From assembly GCA_031276035.1 (NCBI GenBank), contig JAISNV010000013.1, positions 1 through 64,000 of the forward strand: a stretch of 64,000 nt of DNA, given 5' to 3'. The DNA comes from Bacteroidales bacterium. GTDB taxonomy: Bacteria > Bacteroidota > Bacteroidia > Bacteroidales > BM520. The position numbers and the translations under genes were made by a program. The notes below the pieces were generated by a model. That model was given only the letters and a program-made list of their open reading frames with translations, made no database searches and was not told the DNA's origin. Below, piece by piece: positions 26,700-36,174 of the stretch (the first letter of the stretch is position 1; each line of letters starts with the position of its first letter).

Positions 26700-28097
26700 A
26701 TGAAAAAGATATCATTATCATTAATAATCGCAGTTCTGCTATTTAACGGATGTACCTGTCCGCAAGAGAAAGCTAAATACATCTTTTACTTTATCGGTGA
26801 TGGGATGGGCTTAGCACAAACAATATTAGCGGAAAATTATCTTGATGTTAAAGCTTCTGATACTGCTACAATTCATTTGGAATTAAATGAAATGCCTGTA
26901 GCAGGGTTTTCTACTACATATTCTGCAAACAATTTGGTAACATGCTCTTCTGCAGCTGGAACCGCACTTTCAACAGGAAGAAAAACAAACAACGGGATGT
27001 TGGGAGTTAATCCGGATACAATTCCTTTAACTTCAATTGCTCAGATTCTACATGAACAAGGATATAAAGTAGGAATTATTTCTTCTGTATCAATAGATCA
27101 TGCGACGCCGGGTGCCTTTTATGCACATTCCGTAAGTAGAAACGAATATCTTGATATTGCCAAAACTATTCCTGAAACCGGTTATGATTATTTCGGCGGC
27201 GGCGGATTATTAGCCGCTTATGAAGACAGCACAATTTATCAGTATATAAGTGAGAATGGTTATTTAGTAAGCAATGACAAGAGCGTCATTGATAATCACA
27301 AACTTGAAGACGGCAAATTGTATGCTTACAGCAAATTGCTCTGCGACGCAGGAGACATTCCATACTATATAGACGAACCTAAATATGAAATGAGGTTACC
27401 TTATTTCTTGAAAAAAGCTATTTCACTTTTTTCTAAACCAGAAGACAAATTTTTTATTATGATTGAAGGCGGAAAGATAGATTGGTCGTGCCACGGCAAT
27501 GATGCTGCCACTACCCTATTTGAAGTCATTGATTTCAATGATGCATATAAAGTCGCTTATGAATTTTATCTAAAAAACCCAAAGGAAACTTTAATTGTAA
27601 TGACTGCCGATCATGAAACCGGAGGATTAAGTATAGGACAGAAATCTACTCATTACAACAATTTTCCTGCATTACTTGAATATCAAAAGGTTTCAGAAAG
27701 CAGATTTAATGAAATTATTGATGAAATTTCCGGAAACAAACCGTCCTTGGATAACATATACAAACTAATTGAAGAAAATTTCGGTTTTAATAATCACGAG
27801 AAAAAATTAAGATTAAATCATGATGACTCTGCCCGAATCGAGTTAGTTTATCAAATGAAATTTAAACACGATAAAATTTCTTCCGATAAAATTGAAAAGT
27901 ACGATATAAGAAAGAGGGAAACTCTGGCTTCAATTGCAGTAAAAATTATGAGTGAGAAATCCGGTACCGGATGGACAACAAACGATCATTCCGGAATTGC
28001 TGTCCCGGTAAGAGCTATTGGTGCTGGAGCAGAGAAATTTGCCGGATTCTATGATAATACTGATATTCCAAAGTATATCTTACAAATCGCACAATAA
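26700..28097 (+). CDS. PhoA-type alkaline phosphatase lipoprotein
   Basis: The 465-residue protein has a lipoprotein signal ending FNG-Cys18, so it is probably membrane anchored. The alkaline phosphatase fold is shown by GDGMGLAQ (metal Asp34), VTCSSAAGTALSTGRKT, VSIDHATPGAFYAH, MIEGGKIDWSCHGND, MTADHETGG and NDHSGIAVPV. By alignment to E. coli PhoA, Ser84 is the nucleophile, and the preceding Asp101 of E. coli is replaced by Ser83. It would release phosphate from monoesters in the envelope. The gene stands alone after a ~120-bp gap without a clear promoter. Confidence 0.92.
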   Translation: MKKISLSLIIAVLLFNGCTCPQEKAKYIFYFIGDGMGLAQTILAENYLDVKASDTATIHLELNEMPVAGFSTTYSANNLVTCSSAAGTALSTGRKTNNGMLGVNPDTIPLTSIAQILHEQGYKVGIISSVSIDHATPGAFYAHSVSRNEYLDIAKTIPETGYDYFGGGGLLAAYEDSTIYQYISENGYLVSNDKSVIDNHKLEDGKLYAYSKLLCDAGDIPYYIDEPKYEMRLPYFLKKAISLFSKPEDKFFIMIEGGKIDWSCHGNDAATTLFEVIDFNDAYKVAYEFYLKNPKETLIVMTADHETGGLSIGQKSTHYNNFPALLEYQKVSESRFNEIIDEISGNKPSLDNIYKLIEENFGFNNHEKKLRLNHDDSARIELVYQMKFKHDKISSDKIEKYDIRKRETLASIAVKIMSEKSGTGWTTNDHSGIAVPVRAIGAGAEKFAGFYDNTDIPKYILQIAQ

Positions 28098-28213
28098 GGA
28101 AAAAATTTTAGAATTGATTAAGCGCATGAATTATTTTTTACGCTCTTAATTTATTGTGTGTTTAAAAGTAAAATTTTTGATTCGATATCTTAACTTCGGA
28201 TATTAATTTAAAA

Positions 28214-28984
28214 TTACCAGCTCCAATCATCCAAATTCACCTTAAACTCAAGGCAATCCTGAAGATTTTCATCAAGATTGACACAGAAATTTTTCTCAAT
28301 GATCAGTTCAACAACATCAACTGGGACAACAAAATCTTGCAGTTTATCGGATTTACCTTTTTCATTTCGAATGAAGAAAGCCAAAGCCTGCTGAGTTTTC
28401 TCAGTATTAACCACAATTATTTTATAATAATATTCCGGAACAGCCACTCCCGAACCTATTGTACTCAGGTAATCTTTCAAATAAGCACCGGTAACTACGT
28501 AGATTGTATCGTACTCAACAGCCCAGTCGCGAACTTTCGCTTCCATTTTACTCCAAATCCCACGATTAAATGGTGGTACTTGAGGCGACATATTTGTATA
28601 GTAAAACGACTCATTCATAGCTTCTTTCGTACATGAGTTAGCAGCCGGAAAAAGGTGTCCTCTATCATAACCGCTTTTGGAATAATCCCTATCATTTGCG
28701 CAATTCTTATATTCAGGGTCAACTCTAAAATTATCAGTACGTTTTACGTTAGATTTTTCCAGCTCACTGCCAATCAAGCAATAAGACACCCATTCCGCAT
28801 GCTTATACTTATCAATATAAGATATAGTAAATGCAGAATGTTCAATCAAAATCGCATTTTCAGTATAATCCGGTGCGGCATAATTAGTTAGAAAGTGAAT
28901 ACTAGAAACATTATCCTGCGCATAAATTGAGTCAACCAAAATAATAAACAGAATAAAGATAAGGAGTAAAATATTTTTTTTCAT
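28214..28984 (-). CDS. Secreted DNA/RNA non-specific endonuclease (NUC1 family)
   Basis: The 256-residue protein has a signal peptide (1-~23) and the NUC1 domain. The catalytic DRGH-type motif occurs as SGYDRGHLFPAANS (~113-126), followed by ESFYYTNMSPQVPPFNRGIW, in which the Asn of FNRGIW is the expected Mg ligand, and by YVVTGAYL. It would degrade nucleic acids outside the cytoplasm for nutrient scavenging. It converges with the alkaline phosphatase gene; the two could serve phosphate recovery together, which is inference. Confidence 0.94.
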   Translation of the reverse strand: MKKNILLLIFILFIILVDSIYAQDNVSSIHFLTNYAAPDYTENAILIEHSAFTISYIDKYKHAEWVSYCLIGSELEKSNVKRTDNFRVDPEYKNCANDRDYSKSGYDRGHLFPAANSCTKEAMNESFYYTNMSPQVPPFNRGIWSKMEAKVRDWAVEYDTIYVVTGAYLKDYLSTIGSGVAVPEYYYKIIVVNTEKTQQALAFFIRNEKGKSDKLQDFVVPVDVVELIIEKNFCVNLDENLQDCLEFKVNLDDWSW

Positions 28985-29129
28985 AGTAAAAACCTTATAA
29001 CACGCGATATATTAATATTTAAATATTGTCTATGTTTAATAAAATTCATTTTAAAACAAAGATTTATTTGTACGATTAAGATTTTTTTCAAGAAACAATC
29101 AGGGAAAATTGTTACAACATTTTATCAAA

Positions 29130-29576
29130 TTAATTCGTCTCATTAATCAAAAAAAATCTGATTTTTTTATTTTTATTTCCGAATTTCTTTAGCAATACGT
29201 AATAAATAACTAAGGCTGAAAAGGAAATTAACACCCCTAATAAATCGTTACCGGTAAGTTTTATTGTTAATATTAATACTGCAATTAAAATTATTACCGG
29301 ATAAAGATATGAAAGCCGTGCGGCCGATAATCCTGCAGTTGTTGTCATTCCAAGTTGAACTTTCTGTCCGAGCGATAATTCCGATATATCAACATCACTA
29401 TAATCTTCGTTACCTTTATTGACATTTATTGAAATTGTTTTAGTAGAAGATTCCGTCATACCGCACACTCTTTTTGCGGCACAACTTCCACAAGCTGCAT
29501 TTGCTTCAATTTCAACCTTTATTATATCATCATCTATAGAAATAATTTTTCCGCAATGTTTAACAATTTCACTCAT
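29130..29576 (-). CDS. RseC/MucC-like membrane protein
   Basis: The 148-residue protein matches the SoxR-reducing system/RseC family. It has an N-terminal Cys-rich segment (ACGSCAAKRVCG, residues ~29-40) that could bind an Fe-S cluster or metal, a small beta domain, and two TMs (~85-105 and ~110-130). In other bacteria the family sits next to Rnf electron-transport genes. Here it follows hydF by 3 bp on the same strand, which points to redox metabolism. Confidence 0.85.
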   Translation of the reverse strand: MSEIVKHCGKIISIDDDIIKVEIEANAACGSCAAKRVCGMTESSTKTISINVNKGNEDYSDVDISELSLGQKVQLGMTTTAGLSAARLSYLYPVIILIAVLILTIKLTGNDLLGVLISFSALVIYYVLLKKFGNKNKKIRFFLINETN

Positions 29577-29579
29577 AAT

Positions 29580-30797
29580 TTATTTCAAGAAAATTTTAAC
29601 TGCACGCTCAAATACACCCGTCATATATGAAATAGCCATTCCGTAATTAGTTATAGGAATATTATTGTCAATCGATTTTTTCAGCCTATTTGCCAATTGT
29701 TTTTTTGTGAACATACAACCACCGCATTGAATAAGCAAAGCATAATCATCAATATTTTCAGGAATTTCACCGAAACCCGAAACAATTTCAAACTCAAGCT
29801 CTTTACCTGTAAAACTTCTTAACAAATTAGGTATTTTCACTCTTCCTATATCTTCGCAAGTCGGGTGATGCGTACATGATTCCAAAATTAGAATCTTATC
29901 TCCGTTTTTCAATTCGGAAATCTTCGGTGTCCCTTCCAAATATTTTTCAAAATTTCCTTTAAGTCGAGCCAGAAGAATACTGAAACTCGTTAATGGAATT
30001 TCCTGCGGAACAAGCTCATCAACATATTTAAAAACCTGACTATCAGTAACCACTAAAGCAGGTTTAATATTATAATCTTTCAAAACATTTTCCAACTCAG
30101 TTTCTTTACACACAATACTTATTGCATTATAATCCAGGATATTTCTAATTGCCTGAACTTGCGGCAATATCATTCGTCCTTCAGGTACTGCAGAGTCAAT
30201 CGGTGTAACCAAAACCACCAACTCTTTAGGTTTTAGAATTCCATAAAACAAATCATTTGAATTATAAGATGTTTCGGGAACCTTCTCCAAAAGAATCTTA
30301 ATAAAATCAATAATCACCGGTTTCTTAGACGAGAATAGTAATACTTTCTCCCCCGTTTCCTTTTCAACACCGGCAATAAATTCTTTCGAAGGAATATCAA
30401 TATCAATCTTATTGTATATTAAAAGATAAGGAATTTCTCTATCATTAAATTTTTTAATAATATCTCTTTCCGGCTCGCCAAATTTCGAATTTGCAACTAT
30501 TAAAATTGCAATATCAATTTGATCAAGTATCGCATGTGTTTTTTGAATCCTTTTAAGTCCTAACTCACCAACATCATCAATTCCGGCAGTATCTATAATA
30601 ATAACGGGACCAAATCCGTGTATTTCCAATGATTTCTTTACAGGATCGGTAGTTGTACCGGGTATATCCGAAACTATTGCAATATCCTGACCTGTTATTG
30701 CATTAATAAAGGAACTTTTTCCGTTATTCCTTCGTCCGAAAATACCGATATGTATTTTATTTTCTTTTGTTTTCAATATTTTTGATAAGTTTTTCAA
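29580..30797 (-). CDS. hydF: [FeFe]-hydrogenase maturation GTPase HydF
   Basis: HydF is the scaffold GTPase on which the 2Fe subcluster of the H-cluster is assembled before transfer to HydA. The 405-residue protein has the G1 motif GRRNNGKSS (21-29), DIPGTT-type G2, IDTAGIDD (G3) and YNKIDI (G4). The C-terminal cluster-binding domain has the CTHHPTC element and CGGCM, consistent with the family's CxH...CxxC ligand set. HydE, HydG and HydA are not in the window. Its start lies 41 nt inside the end of glmM, an unusually long overlap. The conserved HIGIFGRRN start is only 15 residues in, so the start is probably right. Confidence 0.94.
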   Translation of the reverse strand: MKNLSKILKTKENKIHIGIFGRRNNGKSSFINAITGQDIAIVSDIPGTTTDPVKKSLEIHGFGPVIIIDTAGIDDVGELGLKRIQKTHAILDQIDIAILIVANSKFGEPERDIIKKFNDREIPYLLIYNKIDIDIPSKEFIAGVEKETGEKVLLFSSKKPVIIDFIKILLEKVPETSYNSNDLFYGILKPKELVVLVTPIDSAVPEGRMILPQVQAIRNILDYNAISIVCKETELENVLKDYNIKPALVVTDSQVFKYVDELVPQEIPLTSFSILLARLKGNFEKYLEGTPKISELKNGDKILILESCTHHPTCEDIGRVKIPNLLRSFTGKELEFEIVSGFGEIPENIDDYALLIQCGGCMFTKKQLANRLKKSIDNNIPITNYGMAISYMTGVFERAVKIFLK

Positions 30798-32172
30798 TAA
30801 ATTCTTTTGATTCTTTTACTATTGAAACTGCTTTTTCATGTGTTTTCGCTTCGGCATAAATTCTGGCAATAGCCTCTGTATTAGAACCTCTGATATGTAT
30901 CCAAGAATCTTCAAAATCGACTTTCAATCCGTCATCTTCATTAAAAATTCCCGACTTAAAAAATTGTTTGATTTCAGATATAACAATTGAGATATCTTTT
31001 TTATCCTTCAATTCGATTTTATCTTTCTCCATAAAATATTTCGGATAAGACTTTCTAAGTTCAGTCATCTTTTTTCCTGATTCAACGAGGTAAGAAATAA
31101 TTAAAGCTATTCCGAGTAATGCATCTCTACCGTAATGAAGTTCGGGAAGAATAATTCCGCCGTTGCCTTCGCCACCGATAACAGCATCAACTTCTTTCAT
31201 TTTCTTAACAACATTCACTTCGCCTACGGCAGAAGCAAAATACTCACAGCCAAACATTTGAGTGAGATCTCTAAGTGCTCTTGATGATGAAAGATTAGAT
31301 ACAGTACTTCCTTTCTTATTTTGAAGAATAAAATCGGCACAAGCAACGAGAGTATATTCTTCACCAAAGTATTCCCCGTTTTCGCTCATAAGTGCAAGTC
31401 TATCAACGTCCGGATCAACAGCAATTCCTAAATCGCAATTATTACCCACAACAACTTTTGATAAATCAAGAAGGTTCTCAGCTAAAGGTTCAGCTGTATG
31501 AGCAAATTCGCCGGAAATCACACAATTAAGTTTAGTAATATTATCTTTCCTTATTCCTAATTGTTCCAATAAATAAGGTACGGCAAAACCTCCGGTGGAA
31601 TTAATTCCGTCAACAGCGATTTTAATATTAGAATTCTTAATATTATTTAAGTTTCGTTTAATATAAGGAAGTTCTAATATTTTTTTTACATGAAGTTCCA
31701 AAACATCAGGTAATTCCTCAATAATACCGAAATCATTATATTCAACATATTCGAAAACACTTTTTTTAGCAAGTTTATTAATCTTCTCGCCATCGGCGGC
31801 ATCAATAAACTCACCTTTATCATCAAACAGTTTTAAAGCATTCCAATTCATCGGGTTATGGCTGGCAGAAATCATAATTCCGCCATCAGTATTATAATAA
31901 GGTATAGCAACTTCTATTGTAGGAGTGGTAGTTAATCCGCAATCAAGAACATCAACCCCACTCATAATTAATGCATTAACAATAAGCGATTGAACTATTT
32001 CGCCGGTAATTCTTCCATCACGACCGACAATAATTTTAGGTCTGTCATTTTTTTCTCTTAATATTAATGCATATGCAGAAGTATATTTAACAATATCTAA
32101 AGGAGAAAGGCAATCCCCGTTAATACCTCCAATTGTACCTCTTATACCTGAAATTGATGAAATTAATGTCAT
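30757..32172 (-). CDS. glmM: Phosphoglucosamine mutase (GlmM-type phosphohexomutase)
   Basis: The enzyme interconverts glucosamine-6-P and glucosamine-1-P for peptidoglycan and LPS precursors. It has the start SGIRGTIGG, the phosphoserine loop MISASHNPMNW, the metal loop DPDVDRLAL, the sugar-binding GEGNGGIILPELHYGRDA and the C-terminal phosphate loop IRGSNTEAIARIYAEA. Sequence alone does not fully exclude phosphomannomutase activity. I use ATG at 32172, because the TTG start 5 codons upstream would sit inside a -7 element (TACATTTG on the minus strand at 32185-32192). The gene overlaps hydF by 41 nt. Confidence 0.9.
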   Translation of the reverse strand: MTLISSISGIRGTIGGINGDCLSPLDIVKYTSAYALILREKNDRPKIIVGRDGRITGEIVQSLIVNALIMSGVDVLDCGLTTTPTIEVAIPYYNTDGGIMISASHNPMNWNALKLFDDKGEFIDAADGEKINKLAKKSVFEYVEYNDFGIIEELPDVLELHVKKILELPYIKRNLNNIKNSNIKIAVDGINSTGGFAVPYLLEQLGIRKDNITKLNCVISGEFAHTAEPLAENLLDLSKVVVGNNCDLGIAVDPDVDRLALMSENGEYFGEEYTLVACADFILQNKKGSTVSNLSSSRALRDLTQMFGCEYFASAVGEVNVVKKMKEVDAVIGGEGNGGIILPELHYGRDALLGIALIISYLVESGKKMTELRKSYPKYFMEKDKIELKDKKDISIVISEIKQFFKSGIFNEDDGLKVDFEDSWIHIRGSNTEAIARIYAEAKTHEKAVSIVKESKEFIEKLIKNIENKRK

Positions 32173-32184
32173 GGATTTTTTCTG

Positions 32185-32192
32185 CAAATGTA
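32185..32192 (-). promoter_or_regulatory. -7 element of the glmM-hydF-rseC operon
   Basis: On the minus strand this reads TACATTTG (TAnnTTTG). It leaves a very short leader before ATG 32172 and excludes the TTG at 32187 as a start. No clear -33 TTTG was found 19-21 bp upstream. Confidence 0.6.
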
Positions 32193-32270
32193 ATTTTTTT
32201 TTTTAAGATATGGTAATGTTGAGCATATTTCTGCAATATAATAGTAAACTTTATTTAAAATTTTAAAAGT

Positions 32271-35200
32271 ATGAAGAAGTATATTATTTATTCAATCAGT
32301 ATTATTGTTGCAATGGTTGCGGCAATAAATTCGGTTTTTGCTCAATATAATGAGTCAGATATTATTATTACAGAAATTCTGTATAACCCTCCCGGCACAG
32401 ATTCATTGGAATTTATTGAAATTTACAATTCCGGAACTGTTTCATACAATCTCAACGGTTACAAATTAACCGGTCCGTTTACATATACATTCGACAATAT
32501 TACAATTCAACCAGGCACATATTATGTGCTTGCTAACGATTCGGCTATAATGCGTAACGCCTTTGGTATTATTACAGGTCAATGGGGTTCGGGGAGTTTG
32601 GTTAATACAAATAAAATGATTAAGATTGTTGATAACCAGCAAAATTTAATCGACAGTTTACATTATCAAAACACACTTCCGTGGCCTGCAGTAAACAGCA
32701 GTAGCGGCGGTCCTTCGATAGAACTGAATAATATGTTTACAGATAATTCCGATGGAAACAAATGGAAATTTTCGACAAAAATTGGTGTTATGCTGAATAA
32801 TGGAAATTATCTGTATTGTACGCCGGGCGCATCAAACACGCCATATATTCCTGAAGCAGAATTCAGTGTTCAAAACAGAATTATTCCGATCGGAAGTAAC
32901 ACAAGTTTTCAAAATAATTCTTTCGGCGATAATCTGATTTACAACTGGAGTTTTGAAGGCGGTAATCCTGGCATATCTACAACGCAAAATCCGACAATAA
33001 CTTACTCTAATTACGGTATTTTTGATGTAAGTTTAAATGTTGTAAATGAAGCCGGAACAAATTCCCGCACAAAGGAAAATTATATTGGAGTTTTACAAAC
33101 CGATTGTAATATTGTAAATTCATTTCCCTTAGAGGAAAAGTTTACCTCAAACCCACAATGCTGGATAATTCAAAGTGTTAATGGCATCGGAGGATGGGAG
33201 CTTTGCAATAATTTCGGTATTGATGACAATTATTCAATAAAATTTGATTGTACAAGCTTACCTGTAGAAACAACAAGCAAAATTATTACCCCGAAATTAG
33301 ATTTATCAACTTTGCAATTAGCTTATCTACATTTCAACTATTTCGCCGAAATCAGTAATAGTTCTCCTGCAATTTTAAAAGTTCAAGAATTATCATCCGA
33401 ACTAAACATAATAAACTCACAAGATGTTGAACTTACGAATGGATTATGGAGCACTTATAACAGCGAATTAAACCTTGGTACAGCCTACATTATTATATCA
33501 GCTATCAACAAACCGGGTAATACAAATATTTATATTGACAACTTCTCCATCAGTAATTCTCCGGCAAATTCGGTTAAAGTTTCCGGTACTTTAGTCGACA
33601 TCTACAACAAGCCTGTTAGTAATTTATTGATCAGTGCAGGAAATGACAGTTATGCACACACTAATTCGGATGGTTACTATGAAATTTTTATTGAAAAATC
33701 TTGGTCAGGAATTATCAGGGCGGAAAATCCGCAATATTTATATTATCCGGAGTATCATCAGATATTTAATATCGAAGAAAATGTTGAAAATTTAAACTTT
33801 GAGGCAGCATTATTACCAAGCGGCTGGATTCACAATAAAACTATGGATTCGCATTCGTTTTGTATTTTGTATGATGCATTTCCATCTATAAATGAGATAA
33901 CCACCGGTTCATGGATAGGTATTTTTTATAAAGATAATGATAATATTGAAAAATGCTGTGGAGCAGTTGTTTACAAATCACCGGGCACATATTGTCTAAA
34001 TGCGTGGGGCAGAAATTTATTTACAGGCGATGAGGGTTATTCAGAAGGTGGAGAAATTATCTGGAAATTGTATGATGCTTCGGATGGCACTATTTTCGAT
34101 GTTGCCGTTGAATATTCATACGGACCGAACGTTTTTCAAAATGACGGAGTTAGCATAATAAATAGTTTCAGTATTGACGTAACAACTCAAACATTAATAA
34201 TCCCTGAAGGCTGGAGTGCAATATCATCATATGTGATTCCAAATAGTTTGTCTCTTGATAATATTTTTAACAAACATCTTAATCAAATTGTTGCAATTAC
34301 TAATGACAACGGCATTTATTTACCCAATAATCCAAACAGCACAATAAGTGATTGGGATAGTGAAACCGGTTGGTTAATAAAAACAAATGAAGATATTATT
34401 GTGCCATTTAATGGAGGTTCAAACAGCAATTTAAGTGTAACTTTTCCTATCGGCTGGACATTATTTCCGGTAAAAACAGACGTTCCGGTGCAAATAACCG
34501 AATTATTTGCAGACATTCTTAATGACATTGATATTATTAAGGGTTATGGTTATAATGACATTTATATTCCAGGAATTTCTCCGAGTTTTGAATTAATTCC
34601 AGGAAAAGCATATAAAGCCCGATTAAACAAAGAATCTAATATAATTTTTAATCTCGGAGGTAAGGCCGGTTCCCCGATTATCTACAATCAAGATGAAAAT
34701 TCGGAAAAAAACATTTACGGGAGTATAAGTCTAACATCATCTGACCATGTGTTTGTTTTTAACGATAATCAGGCATTGATTATCGGGGATAGAATATATG
34801 CATACACAAATAACGGACTTTGCGTAGGTGTTGGTGAGGTAAATGAGAATAAAACAGCTATATTTAAAGTATATGGCGACGATTTTATAACTAATTTTAT
34901 TGACGGTTTATATGAAAATGAGAAAATAAATTTTAAAATAACCCGTGATGACAAAACATATATTATTAATGTTCAGTTCGCTTCTAATACTATTAATTAT
35001 GATTATTTCGTACATGATGGCATAAGCTATGTTTCAAAAGTAAAAATTAATTTTGACGGATTAGAAGAATATAAAAAAGTTATAAATATTTATCCAAATC
35101 CTGCAAAGGATGTAATATACATTGAATTGGAAGAATTACAAGCACAAGATAACTTAATTGATACAATTAACATTTACGATTTCACTGGAAGGTTAATAAA

Positions 35201-35312
35201 AACGGAAAGCATATCTTTCAAAGAGAAAAATAAAATATTTGTAGGAGATTTAACAAACGGTATTTATATTATTAATTGTGGAAATTATAATGTCAGTTTT
35301 GTAAAAGAATAA
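32271..35312 (+). CDS. Large T9SS surface protein with lamin-tail and PKD domains
   Basis: The 1013-residue secreted protein has a signal peptide (1-~24). Next is a lamin-tail domain (about 28-135; IIITEILYNPPGTDSLEFIE), then a PKD-like domain (~190-275), a choice-of-anchor-like jellyroll segment (~285-430), and a carboxypeptidase-regulatory-like beta domain (~440-515). Two related stretches follow at ~650 and ~735, each with a GW-x-hydrophobic pattern (EGWSAISSYVIPNSLSLDNI and IGWTLFPVKTDVPVQITELF). The last ~75 residues are a T9SS sorting domain (INIYPNPAKDVIYIEL, INIYDFTGRLIKTE). No catalytic motif was found; surface adhesion or binding is inferred. Confidence 0.88.
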   Translation: MKKYIIYSISIIVAMVAAINSVFAQYNESDIIITEILYNPPGTDSLEFIEIYNSGTVSYNLNGYKLTGPFTYTFDNITIQPGTYYVLANDSAIMRNAFGIITGQWGSGSLVNTNKMIKIVDNQQNLIDSLHYQNTLPWPAVNSSSGGPSIELNNMFTDNSDGNKWKFSTKIGVMLNNGNYLYCTPGASNTPYIPEAEFSVQNRIIPIGSNTSFQNNSFGDNLIYNWSFEGGNPGISTTQNPTITYSNYGIFDVSLNVVNEAGTNSRTKENYIGVLQTDCNIVNSFPLEEKFTSNPQCWIIQSVNGIGGWELCNNFGIDDNYSIKFDCTSLPVETTSKIITPKLDLSTLQLAYLHFNYFAEISNSSPAILKVQELSSELNIINSQDVELTNGLWSTYNSELNLGTAYIIISAINKPGNTNIYIDNFSISNSPANSVKVSGTLVDIYNKPVSNLLISAGNDSYAHTNSDGYYEIFIEKSWSGIIRAENPQYLYYPEYHQIFNIEENVENLNFEAALLPSGWIHNKTMDSHSFCILYDAFPSINEITTGSWIGIFYKDNDNIEKCCGAVVYKSPGTYCLNAWGRNLFTGDEGYSEGGEIIWKLYDASDGTIFDVAVEYSYGPNVFQNDGVSIINSFSIDVTTQTLIIPEGWSAISSYVIPNSLSLDNIFNKHLNQIVAITNDNGIYLPNNPNSTISDWDSETGWLIKTNEDIIVPFNGGSNSNLSVTFPIGWTLFPVKTDVPVQITELFADILNDIDIIKGYGYNDIYIPGISPSFELIPGKAYKARLNKESNIIFNLGGKAGSPIIYNQDENSEKNIYGSISLTSSDHVFVFNDNQALIIGDRIYAYTNNGLCVGVGEVNENKTAIFKVYGDDFITNFIDGLYENEKINFKITRDDKTYIINVQFASNTINYDYFVHDGISYVSKVKINFDGLEEYKKVINIYPNPAKDVIYIELEELQAQDNLIDTINIYDFTGRLIKTESISFKEKNKIFVGDLTNGIYIINCGNYNVSFVKE

Positions 35313-35374
35313 ATATCATAATAGAACACGCATTATTTTAATTTATATTCTTCTCTAAATTATTCAAGTCAGTC

Positions 35375-35409
35375 TGTCGGGCATACTAATGTCCGACATT
35401 CTTTATTTT
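35375..35409 (+). terminator. Intrinsic terminator after the lamin-tail T9SS gene
   Basis: TGTCGGGCAT (35375-35384) and ATGTCCGACA (35389-35398) form a 10-pair stem (one G-U) with a 4-nt loop, followed by TTCTTTATTTT. The tail runs into the last codons of the convergent aroE gene. Confidence 0.8.
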
Positions 35410-36173
35410 AATAATGGGAGAAAATAATCTTGCCACATTATTGTTGCTTGCAAAATAAGCATGTCTTCACCATTCTTTGTGAAGCATTTCTTATCAATCC
35501 CTTTTTGAATAAATAAAGTAACGTTAGTATTGTACACCAAATCATACATTAAAGAATTTTCCTTAATTAATTCAAAAGGAAATAAATCAGATAAATCGCA
35601 TGTATTTCCAATAGTACCGCAAGGGGTAGTATTTATAATAATATTATATTCATTAAAATCCAGATATATTAAATCATCATAAGAAATAATCTTATTTTCA
35701 AATAACATATACTTAAAATTGTCGGAATTACGAGAAGTTACGAGATAATCAATATTAGAATGTTTCAAGGCATAAGCAACAGCTTTAGCAGCGCCTCCGG
35801 AACCAAGAATCAAAGCTTTTTTATGGAAATCTTTTTTTATTCTATCAAATGTAATTTTAAAAGCAATCCAATCCGTATTATATCCTGTCAGTTTTTTATT
35901 CTCATCAATCACAACACAGTTAACAGCCGCTATTTCAGCGGCAATTGGAGAAAGATTATCTAAATATTGGATAATTTCAGTTTTGTATGGAATTGTAACA
36001 TTGAAACCTACCAAGTCGTCGTATCCGGAAATAATACTTTGAATTTCCATAATATCCTGAACATCAAAAATATGATAATTGATATTAACATTACTTTTTT
36101 TTGACAAATAATTAAATATTTCTGGTGATAGTGAATATGAAATATTTTGACCTAAAAGTCCTAATGTTGCCAT
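35403..36173 (-). CDS. aroE: Shikimate dehydrogenase
   Basis: AroE reduces 3-dehydroshikimate to shikimate with NADPH in aromatic amino-acid synthesis. The 256-residue enzyme shows the substrate-site start GLLGQNISYSLSPEIFNYL, the catalytic Lys in GFNVTIPYKTEI, the NADP-binding loop LILGSGGAAKAVAYAL, and NTTPCGTIGN. The C-terminal Gln is in the DMLILQATIMWQ segment. It starts 1 bp after the stop of the TPR gene and is the last gene of the nusB operon. Confidence 0.96.
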   Translation of the reverse strand: MATLGLLGQNISYSLSPEIFNYLSKKSNVNINYHIFDVQDIMEIQSIISGYDDLVGFNVTIPYKTEIIQYLDNLSPIAAEIAAVNCVVIDENKKLTGYNTDWIAFKITFDRIKKDFHKKALILGSGGAAKAVAYALKHSNIDYLVTSRNSDNFKYMLFENKIISYDDLIYLDFNEYNIIINTTPCGTIGNTCDLSDLFPFELIKENSLMYDLVYNTNVTLFIQKGIDKKCFTKNGEDMLILQATIMWQDYFLPLLK

Positions 36174-36174
36174 C

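Noticed and set aside
28098..28213. Possible terminator between the phosphatase and the nuclease genes
   Set aside because: Only a short interrupted stem can be drawn, with weak pairing, so it is not listed as a terminator.
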